Source of the DNA: Saccoglossus kowalevskii
Taxonomy: Eukaryota > Hemichordata > Enteropneusta > Harrimaniidae
Assembly: GCF_000003605.2 (NCBI RefSeq)
Contig: NW_003116001.1
Coordinates: 36,909 to 51,256, forward strand
Direction: 5' to 3'
DNA length: 14,348 nucleotides
Below the pieces are notes generated by a model. The model was not told where the DNA came from and searched no databases. It saw nothing but the letters and a program-made list of their open reading frames with translations. Made by a program: the position numbers and the translations under genes. Shown piece by piece: positions 7,640-14,348 of the stretch (positions within the stretch are counted from its first letter, which is position 1; the number at the start of each line of letters is the position of its first letter).

Positions 7640-8055
7640 TAGAATTAGATAGGAGAACAAAGCCCGAAATAGAATTAGAAAATAGACACTGTAAAAAATG
7701 TAACACTGAAGCATTAGAAGATAAAAAAACATTTCCTGCTATTTTGTACTGGCTATATAGAACAGAGAAAAAAGCTGTTTGAGTGTGCAATAAATATTTA
7801 CACAATGGATGTGAATTCCATATTTAAAAAGATTATGGAGAATAATATAGCCTTAGCAAAATATTTGAAGAGCACAATTTTTAAAACCATGGAAAGTAAT
7901 TAATTTATTTTTTCTTTTATTTTACTAACATTTTTCTTATATTTTATCTCTTTTGAATTGTATTGTTATCGTGTTTCTTTGTATTTTATGTTCTTACCAT
8001 ACACAAACCCTCTGAAGGTTTTAAGCAGCGTAATAAAGTTATTATTATTATATTG
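7640..8055 (+). pseudogene. LINE C-terminal Cys-rich tail and 3' UTR
   Basis: A short readable stretch gives ENRHCKKCNTEALEDKKTF and an LYRTEK end. It corresponds to the terminal Cys-x-x-Cys...His...Cys motif of this LINE group, with the downstream His and Cys lost. CxxC is encoded at 7690-7701. After the stop near 7780 the DNA is an AT-rich 3' UTR that includes CCTCTGAAGGTTTTAAGCAG and AATAAAG before the TTATTATTATT tail. Confidence 0.6.
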
Positions 8056-9030
8056 TCTTTGTAAACTAACTTGCTAATTTTCATTTACACTACCATGGTT
8101 CTTATTAACCAAACACACCTACCACATACTAGAGCACGTTACGTCAGCGTCGGTCAGTCGTAGGTTGCACAATATTCTGCACAGCTTTCCTGTGTGGTGA
8201 AATTGTGCGTGTTCTTCTTCCAAGCGTCATGGAATAATTATTTCAGGAGGAATCGGGATCGTTCATCGCTGCATACAATAACTACAAGCACCAGATATAT
8301 GCAGTTGTGCTTTTTAGTCTTTGTCAGGGAGACTCACCCACGGCAACCCGGAGTGCCACTCTCCTACGCCAGTCTGTACAATGAGTTAAATAAAGATGCA
8401 CTATGAATTCTAGGTAATGATTACGTCTCTAAATATGAACGCACCAATCAGATTGTCATTATTTGTGCTACTCTATATTTTGCACCAATCACAACTCTAA
8501 TAAGTGGACAATAACTTATGTTCATCAAAGTCAACACCGTGACTGTTATTTGTTTGTGAATATCGTATATATTATCGACACAACTTTACATTGCTGTCGC
8601 ATAAGCTCAAAGGAATTAAAGATACTTCTGGTCTACCAATGTTACGTAATGACAAATGAAACACAAATGTTGATTTAGCTAATGATGGTCACATTATAAT
8701 TTCACACCGATGTCACTTCAAGCAATGCAATTAACTATATGACGTCATCGTAATCATGTCCACAATCCCTATGATATACGAATGAAAATATATCATGATA
8801 CAAAAGACGTGTACACCATGGCATTGACTCGCAGATAGGCAATGCTTCGATGTTTCTGTATTTTGTGTACTTTTTAAATCTAGCAATAATGGATAATAAT
8901 TCTGGGCATTGTAAAATCTCATATTACTACATGTATTTTATTTTACGCAGATCAACGGGCATACCATTAACATATAATATGAGCAATATGATAAAATAAC
9001 TGAGAGCGAAAAAGGTCAATATTTCATGAA
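8056..9030. other. Non-coding stretch with one consensus CRE
   Basis: I find no supported gene. A CRE palindrome, TGACGTCA, lies at 8740-8747 inside ATGACGTCAT, and a half-type TTACGTCA lies near 8140. On the minus strand around 8310-8345 there is an acceptor-like TTGTACAG and a donor-like GTGAGT about 36 bases apart, too weak to call an exon. Open frames at 8194-8406 and 8463-8678 start at non-ATG codons and show no protein features. Confidence 0.45.
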
Positions 9031-9076
9031 ATGTCAAGGAACTCAATTAGAACCGACATTAATAACGCGTACTTAC

Positions 9077-9108
9077 CGTGGAACTGCCCACAATATACAC
9101 ATAGCATT
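9077..9108 (-). other. Possible 32-nt micro-exon (weak)
   Basis: On the minus strand a pyrimidine-rich TTTTCTTTCAG precedes base 9108 and CACG|GTAAGTAC follows base 9077, enclosing 32 bases. One frame reads MLCVYCGQFH, which has a C2H2-finger-like Cys-x-x-Cys. Both splice signals are strong matches. However, a pair of good sites this close can occur by chance in AT-rich DNA, and no partner exons were identified. Treat it as a hint only. Confidence 0.15.
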
Positions 9109-9676
9109 CTGAAAGAAAATGGTCTGGATCATATTTACAACTCTCATCCACCAACAAATGGAATAATATCTTCTATAAAACTTGCGAAGCTAATCAATTT
9201 AGACTTTTTCAGAGCACAATAAAAAACACGAGGTCATTAAACCACTATACTTAAAAAAAACACAACTAAAGATAAAAGTATGTTAATAACTCGTTGATCA
9301 TTTTGGCATCTCTATTCTTTTTGAGGCAAGGTTAAGAAGAACGTTTCATCATTTCACTATTAGCGCATTTCACCCAGGAAGCCCGAACTTTAGATTTTCC
9401 TTACGTTATGAACAATACTCTTGAGAGAGAAACATCAAATGTTAATCAGGAAATTCATTAGGGAAAGTTGGGCCACAAGGAAGGAAGTTTAATCGAATAG
9501 TTGTTCAAGTAGTGTTTGTTTTCAGTTTATTTCATTGCCTATTTTGATGTTCTTTTACTTGTATTTGGCTTGTAGGCATTTTCCGTTTCAAAGGCGAATA
9601 AATAATATTATTTATACATGGGAACATTTCTACTCACCTAATTATAAAGCTCACTAATTACTTACCCCATGGATGT
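9109..9676. other. Non-coding stretch with no feature seen
   Basis: AT-rich, with no open frame or RNA gene I can support. A frame at 9031-9222 overlaps the start of this stretch but reads across the minus-strand splice-like signals and lacks recognisable features. Confidence 0.5.
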
Positions 9677-9716
9677 ACTAACATGATTACCCTTTATCTT
9701 GAATGCTCATGTTAGT
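9677..9716. repeat. Perfect 10-bp inverted repeat
   Basis: ACTAACATGA (9677-9686) and TCATGTTAGT (9707-9716) are exact reverse complements around a 20-nt spacer. It ends 10 bases before the first G run of the low-complexity block, so the two may be parts of one element. Confidence 0.6.
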
Positions 9717-9726
9717 GGCGTTGGCA

Positions 9727-9774
9727 GGGGGGGGGGGTCTCGGGTGTGTGTGTGTGTGCACAGGGGGGGGGGGG
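9727..9774. repeat. G-run / GT microsatellite / G-run block
   Basis: An 11-G run (9727-9737) and a 12-G run (9763-9774) flank a (GT)n tract at about 9744-9758. Two long G runs plus an intervening GGG (9742-9744) could form a G-quadruplex on the + strand. No matching C run is found downstream, so unlike the element at 4604-4981 it is not bounded by inverted G/C ends. Confidence 0.85.
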
Positions 9775-10342
9775 CTGTCGCCGCCTCGAAAATATCTTTA
9801 TCATTAATACAACATAGAGTATGCATCAGCTTACAAGTAACAACAAATAAAAGTTTTTTTTTCCCCAGCAACACCTTTCATGCATTTCTCACGATGTCTA
9901 GCTTCCATTTCTTAAAATCTACATAAAGATTTCAAATTGACCCCTAAATGTATTCATAACTTTCTGCAACGATATTGTAACAATGTAGTAAATCTCTCGA
10001 AAACACAATCTTCATAGATGCACGGTTACATATCGAAGATTTCAACGGCCGTCATGACACATAGAAGAGCTTCGTCGCGACAGAGCGCGATTTATAGAAA
10101 ACGTATTTGAGGGCGTTTGTTTGTCGCAAACCGTGAGTTGTGCCGGTAATACGCAACCACTCTCCAGGGGGAGGTTATTGCAAGAGCCTTTAATAAGTAT
10201 GGCTGATAAACGGTGTCGTGATTCTATGTGGCGGGCGAGTTCGAAAACATTCCTATTCCGTTGATATTACGGTTTACGTGTTGTGTATTACAGGTTATCT
10301 AATCCATGCAATAGTGATTAGTTGGTTGCTGATGAACTCGCG
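9775..10342 (+). promoter_or_regulatory. Possible promoter and non-coding first exon of the Fuseless-like gene
   Basis: From about 10030 to 10340 the DNA is richer in CpG (for example CTTCGTCGCGACAGAGCGCG) than the AT-rich DNA around it. It ends at a strong donor, CTCGCG|GTAAGTAC, with exon end 10342. The nearest strong downstream acceptor on the + strand (11461) precedes the Fuseless-like ATG, so a non-coding first exon ending at 10342 is plausible. I see no certain TATA box or start site. A second donor-like GTGAGTAC lies near 10595. The first ~250 bases (9775-10030) hold nothing recognised. Confidence 0.3.
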
Positions 10343-11461
10343 GTAAGTACAGTGTCTCCAACAACCGTTTAATAGTTGTGTTTATAACAACCCAGGACCC
10401 ATGGTAAAATATGGTCTGCTGTACTACGTACGTTATGTTTGTATGTGAGGCGCGGTCTCGTCTGTAGTGAGCCAAACGACCATATATGTATTATTGTTAT
10501 TCATGGCCAGAGTTCCGTTGACACTCTCTGAGTATATTGTATACATTGCTATTGTAGTATTGTATAGCATGGTTGACCATCCTAATGTGTCGGTGTGAGT
10601 ACATAGACAAATGGGATCGGTATTTTACGTAACAAGTCAGAATCTACTGTTGTGTTTTCAACAATTGATTCATTTATCTAGGCCAAGCTTTCACAATACA
10701 ATTTTGATTAATAGTTAAAAGTTAATAAATTATTTCTTCACAAAGATAGTGTATGACTGTAAAAATGATGTATTTGTTTTTCATTAAAATTAAATTTAAT
10801 ATGCCCTGGTAGTTCTAATCCTGTTTTTATTTTGTAGTGCCAATGTGTACTTCTGTGACTTGCATTCTTCCTGTATTTTTGTCCTTCACAAAGACAAATT
10901 GAAAGCTCTTGGATAGTAGGTGCAACTTTGCGTAATGAAATTCTAATACAAAGATGTAGCTCTTTTGCGTACCTTAGAACTCATTCAACTGTAATACAGA
11001 ATATGATTGAAAAGTATTATAGCAATTATTTGCTGGCTTTTGTGCATTGAGTTTTGAGCAGAAAATAACAAATATAGATTTAAATATTTAAATAAAAATA
11101 TTATGTAATTTTGTGTATTGAATGAAGCATTTGCGCAAAATATCATCTTTTAATTAATTACTCTATACCAGATTCCCGTTTAGCCTGGAGTTGGTCATAC
11201 GAAGCTGACTTCTAATGTAAAGGCACTGCAAGCAAACTCTTTATATATGTTTAGTAATAAATATGAATGTTTTCTTTAGAAGCTTGATATTTCTTAGTAA
11301 TGTATTGCCTCTCTTCCTGCACAAGATTTCATTCAAAAACTGAACCATACCAGAATGTCTTAACTGCTCAAGTAAATCAAATTGCTTGTTAATATTTAAT
11401 ATTGCAGATTATTGTCACTTGAAGAAATTTTTATCTTAAATGAAGGTCTTCTTTTTTTAAG
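10343..11461 (+). other. Probable 5' leader intron
   Basis: It is bounded by GTAAGTAC at 10343 and by a pyrimidine tract ending TTTTTTTAAG at 11461. An alternative acceptor TTAATATTGCAG ends at about 11407. The interior is AT-rich with no open frame or repeat that I recognise. No transcript evidence is available here. Confidence 0.35.
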
Positions 11462-11481
11462 GCTCCAATGATCTCGTTAAA

Positions 11482-11544
11482 ATGGATCAAGAGGAGACAG
11501 TTGCCATAGTTACTAAGCAGATTGTCACCAAGGAAACTACATAA
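11482..11544 (+). other. Upstream ORF in the probable 5' leader
   Basis: ATG at 11482 opens 20 codons (MDQEETVAIVTKQIVTKETT) and stops at TAA 11542-11544, 61 bases before the main ATG. Another upstream ATG at 11468 opens a 13-codon frame that overlaps it. If the leader exon begins at 11462 both would lie in the mRNA and could lower translation of the main frame. Regulation is inferred only. Confidence 0.35.
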
Positions 11545-11605
11545 GTGAAATATGATGGTAGGAAGGAACTGAATTTACACTGTGTGATTAAAACTAGTTT
11601 TCATC

Positions 11606-12548
11606 ATGGCAGATGAGGATAGAGAAACTGCTTTGGAACCATTACACAGCACAGATGAAAACCAAACGCAACATTCACATAGGAGTCCAGTATGCAACCG
11701 AATATGCATGTGTACCCTAGATGGGGTAGCACTTTTTTGTATAATTACTACGGCTGTAATTTTCTTCTGGAGAGGCACTTGGTATATTATGGATAACATT
11801 GTCAATCCTCGGAACTATGAAGCCAGTGGCTGGCTCTCCTTTGTTTTGGGCTTCCTTATCATTATCGTCATGCACATGTGGCAAACTACTTTCAAACGAA
11901 TTGTTGGCAAAAGTAATCGTGTATTGTGGAATATCGCTAGTCGGGTACATACATACATTTTGGCGTTTGGATGCGTTAACCAGTGGCGGGGTGTTTGGCA
12001 TGTCTGGGATAACTATACTGGTGATGGTTTGAATAGTGGATTGATATCAACGTTTACAGCATTAGCAATTCTATGGGCATCTAGAAGCAGCAGAAATATC
12101 TTGCGACCACCAAACAGCTTGCTTTTTGACTGCAATCATAAGTTTACTATATTGACAAGGTTTCGAGTTGAAATTTCATCAGATATCTATTTATACTTAT
12201 TAGACTTGATCTTCACAGTGATTGTTCTTGGCAGTGCAGTGGTGTCTTATTGGAGAGGCATGTGGACTTGTATCGATAATGTACTTTTCCCAGCTGATAC
12301 AGAATTCTCAGGATGGGCATCTTTAGGTATCGGATATGGGATAGTTTTTACCAGCTATTTACTTCAATTCATTGCTGCAGAAATATCTTGCAGACTTGGA
12401 AAATATTCACGCATAGCCTTTGAAGATTTTTTTCTTTCCATTGTGGCCTTTGGAATTTTAAATATCTGGAGAGGGGTGTGGTACCTTAGTGATGTTTATA
12501 TTATATCTGATAAAGTGTGGGCCAGTGGATGGACTACTCATTGTATAG
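11606..12548 (+). CDS. fusl: Fuseless-like multi-pass membrane protein, large first coding exon
   Basis: ATG 11606 is followed by G at +4 and preceded by an in-frame TGA (11585-11587), so the start is firm. The exon gives 314 complete residues and ends in phase 1 at ATA G|GTAAGT. A polar, Cys-containing N-terminus (1-38) is followed by about seven hydrophobic segments (near 40-55, 75-93, 113-127, 143-158, 198-215, 236-255, 273-287). An eighth begins at about 306 and is cut by the donor. The motif WRGxWxxxD occurs four times, at W55, W127, W216 and W288, in three cases followed about 10-15 residues later by SGW. In Drosophila, Fuseless is an eight-pass presynaptic protein needed for calcium-channel organisation at motor-neuron terminals. 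Topology and motifs fit that family, but I cannot run a search. The open frame runs on to TAA 12667, but residues after CIG are intron translation. Confidence 0.72.
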
Positions 12549-13680
12549 GTAAGTTTATATCAACATACATTTGTTATATATTCATGCTGAAATTCAATTA
12601 CAAAACTGATATATTTCCTGTGGTCATCAACCAACGTCATTTATTGACTTGTAAGATTAATGATTAAATTAAATTTATTTATGTTTACTTTTGACAACTG
12701 GTATTTATTTACAAGAATTTATGTTTTATTTTAATTATTGTTCTGATATTATCTATTTGAGTTGATTAGATATTTGTAGGGATTTCACAGTCAGACAAAA
12801 ACAAATGTCAGCAAATAAAATAATTCAAATATAAATGAATAAAAAATAATAGTAATGATAAATAAGATAAAATAAAATAAGGAAAAGCTCAAGACATTTT
12901 ATTTCAATGCGAATGAAGCCAACCACAATATAGAATGCCATATACAAACTACAAAGAATCCATGCTGATGATAAATAGATGCAGTTTTCAAAAAGAGCTT
13001 TGCCAACTAACCAAAGGAACTGTAGATTGGAGCATTATTTGCAGCTGGTTTTCAGTCTCATTACAATCATTACATTTTTTGTTGAGACACTATTAGCGGT
13101 GAATGTATCCATCAGTGAAATGGAAAATACATGTACCTTTTGTACATGGTATATCATTATGGTTCATTGTAAGTGAACAGTTGACATTCAACGTACCTCT
13201 TAATGACTATTGCATGTGTATGTCTAACATAGTGATAGGAGTATTTGTTCACATTATGTCAACTCTGTTTGAGGGGACATTGATATGTAGACACAAGTGT
13301 TCATATAGACATACTTACATTCATTCCTGCTTTGTTCATTGTTCAAAGCTTGTAATGTGACCAATTATACAGTTATATCAGTCAATGGATTTATTTCTAG
13401 TTTCAATTTACACTTGAATTCAAACTCAGTATTACTTATTGTTTTAACTTATTGAAATTAATTACAGAAGTTTTCTGCAAATTTAAAGTGCCTTTGAAAT
13501 GGCTGCTATTTTCATGCCTAAAATTATCAATTGGTACATAAATATTATTAATTTTTATGTTTCTAAGCATGAATTATTTTTTTAAGTGAAAAAATGTGTT
13601 TTAGACTCAGTCTATGACAACTTTATTTTTGTGTATTTTAAAACGAGGCTCCTCATTAGCTTCTCATTTGCATACATAAA
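12549..13680 (+). other. Intron of the Fuseless-like gene (start); no exon found
   Basis: It begins at GTAAGTTT (12549). It contains an A-rich, T-containing low-complexity tract at about 12820-12885. I looked for a phase-1-compatible acceptor followed by a hydrophobic segment to complete the eighth membrane span. Candidates after TTGTAG (about 12778), TTTTCAG (about 13050) and TTACAG (about 13468) gave stops or unsuitable sequence. The remaining exon is probably beyond the window. Short open frames at 12979-13176 and 13103-13360 are unsupported. Confidence 0.5.
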
Positions 13681-13706
13681 TTCCCCTTGTGACGTCAGAA
13701 GGGGAA
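13681..13706. promoter_or_regulatory. CRE at the centre of a 26-bp palindrome
   Basis: The consensus CREB/ATF site TGACGTCA lies at 13690-13697. It is framed by TTCCCCTT (13681-13688) and AAGGGGAA (13699-13706), exact reverse complements, so the whole 26 bp is palindromic apart from one G-G pair. Partial CREs follow at 13961 (TGACGTCG) and 14000-14007 (minus-strand GTGACGTG). CRE sites usually sit near transcription starts, so a promoter or enhancer nearby is plausible. Neither the controlled gene nor its direction is known. Confidence 0.5.
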
Positions 13707-13789
13707 GTCGCATGGCAGCTTGCATTGCCGATACGTGTAAATAAGGCAAATTTCTTGTGCAGTTTTCTCGTCTTTGACTATATTGTCAC

Positions 13790-14059
13790 TTATGTACTTG
13801 TTCGTCGAGGAAGAATGGACCATAATGAACACATAGTATCAATTGTTGTTGCATGAGGTTGAGTTAGATGAGAAATTTGTCCGTTCTGGTGTAGCTGGTC
13901 ACCGTGATCGTCACCGACACCGGTGCACGTTTGTACACTGTTGCTGGACAAAATAGAATTTGACGTCGGAATTATCTCGTTATTTAGCAAGTTACTAGGC
14001 ACGTCACTACACTGTTTTATTTCATCGATCGTCTGAGTAAAACTTTCAATTTTGACATT
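13790..14059 (-). CDS. Possible coding exon, unknown polar protein (weak)
   Basis: On the minus strand an 89-codon open frame follows GTTTAG (acceptor-like, ending at 14060) and ends at TAA 13790-13792. The product is rich in Asn, Ser, Thr, Gln and His (for example NVKIESFTQTIDEIKQCSD and SNSILSSNSVQTCTGVGDD) and looks disordered. The DNA is richer in CpG than the neighbouring introns. I do not recognise a family, the polypyrimidine tract is poor, and a chance open frame is possible. It overlaps the CRE cluster, so it could equally be promoter DNA. Confidence 0.22.
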   Translation of the reverse strand, partial: NVKIESFTQTIDEIKQCSDVPSNLLNNEIIPTSNSILSSNSVQTCTGVGDDHGDQLHQNGQISHLTQPHATTIDTMCSLWSILPRRTST

Positions 14060-14348
14060 CTAAACATTGGACTATAGTGATCACTATAAAATAATTAAAA
14101 TAACGACAAATCACAGTTACTAAATAAATTACAGCCGCGTGGAAATAAATTGACATTTTGTTGAAATAGGTGAACGCGTCGGGTCACGACGAGGGCAAGT
14201 GCGTTAAAAGTGGCGTTTAATTGGATAACAAAAATAATCGAGATCGACACACATACAGATAAATTCAGAGTGATTCGAGTTAGCGTGATCCATGGCGTGA
14301 TTATCATAATTATAACATCGTATTAAAACTTTATTTGGTGAAATACAT
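14060..14348. other. Right-edge stretch with no gene seen
   Basis: Moderately CpG-containing DNA (for example AACGCGTCGGGTCACGACG at about 14173-14191). A minus-strand open frame at 14095-14307 has no recognisable features. It may belong to a regulatory region shared with the CRE cluster. Confidence 0.4.

Larger units (their letters stand above)
5220..8055 (+). mobile_element. Degenerate CR1/L2/Jockey-type non-LTR retrotransposon
   Basis: Family-like protein sequence runs in order from the end of an APE-type endonuclease (5220-5400), through a linker, a reverse transcriptase (about 5990-6950) and a C-terminal region (7080-7530) to a zinc-finger-like tail (about 7640-7780). It ends in a 3' UTR with AATAAAG followed by TTATTATTATTAT near 8031-8051, the short simple-repeat tail common in this group. 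The 5' end is missing: there is no start of the endonuclease and no ORF1. No target duplication was found, which is usual for CR1/L2-like elements. Many stops and frameshifts show it is dead. The exact clade (CR1, L2, Daphne or Jockey) cannot be settled by eye. Confidence 0.85.

Noticed and set aside
5220-8055. Bacterial retron, group II intron or defence-type reverse transcriptase
   Set aside because: The endonuclease remnant, motif order, C-terminal Cys motif and simple-repeat tail all match animal non-LTR retrotransposons.
8194-8406. Possible small gene with acceptable length
   Set aside because: It begins at GTG, has no domain or membrane pattern and no convincing splice signals on the same strand.
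10230-10250. tRNA-like B box (GAGTTCGAAAAC) suggesting a tRNA or SINE
   Set aside because: There is no A box at the right distance and no cloverleaf, and the match to the B-box consensus is partial.
11575-12001. Minus-strand and alternative-frame open frames across the Fuseless-like exon
   Set aside because: They are shadows of the real coding frame and have no features of their own.
12549-12667. Final 38 codons of the open frame after the Fuseless-like domain
   Set aside because: A GTAAGT donor interrupts the frame at 12549, and the translation beyond it loses the family pattern, so it is intron.

Overview
The window reads as animal nuclear DNA, most likely from a marine invertebrate. It is AT-rich and its coding sequence is broken by introns: GTAAGT donors end open frames at 12548 (+) and 1173 (-). 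It is crowded with decayed transposons, including two non-LTR retrotransposon relics, two short terminal-inverted-repeat elements, a transposase fragment and a tandem-repeat element with a microsatellite. Nothing points to a prokaryote. The phylum cannot be fixed from the sequence.

Layout. 1-940: five to six diverged ~150-bp tandem repeats, then an AC/poly-C microsatellite, then a hairpin. This is the layout of non-autonomous Helentron-type ('pearl'/HINE) elements. 1173-1601 (-): a candidate exon of an unrecognised protein, with splice signals at both ends. 2067-2204: a probable fragment of a pogo/Tigger/Jerky-type transposase. 2594-2723: a 130-bp MITE with imperfect terminal inverted repeats and a 5-bp target duplication. 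3502-4527: a 5'-truncated L1/Tx1-like LINE 3' end, flanked by an exact 13-bp target duplication. 4604-4981: a 378-bp element whose ends are 11-G and 11-C runs followed by TACTT, flanked by an exact 9-bp target duplication. About 5220-8055: a frameshifted LINE of the APE/CR1-L2-Jockey type that has lost the catalytic Asp of reverse-transcriptase motif A. 8056-10100: mostly featureless DNA with one CRE site and a G-run/GT block.

The best host gene is on the + strand at 11606-12548: a large exon encoding 314 complete residues of a multi-pass membrane protein with four copies of WRGxWxxxD. I call it a homologue of Fuseless, the eight-pass presynaptic protein known from Drosophila. A donor at 10343 and an acceptor at 11461 suggest a 5' leader intron. 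The donor at 12549 cuts the reading frame just as the eighth membrane segment begins, so the C-terminus is encoded by a later exon not found here. At 13681-13706 a near-perfect palindrome carries a consensus CRE, with two partial CREs within 320 bp; this CpG-richer right end may be a promoter or enhancer.

The genes do not form a pathway. The window is one neuronal-type membrane-protein locus beside an intergenic or intronic graveyard of mobile elements. The most checkable discoveries are the three insertions whose exact boundaries are marked by target-site duplications.
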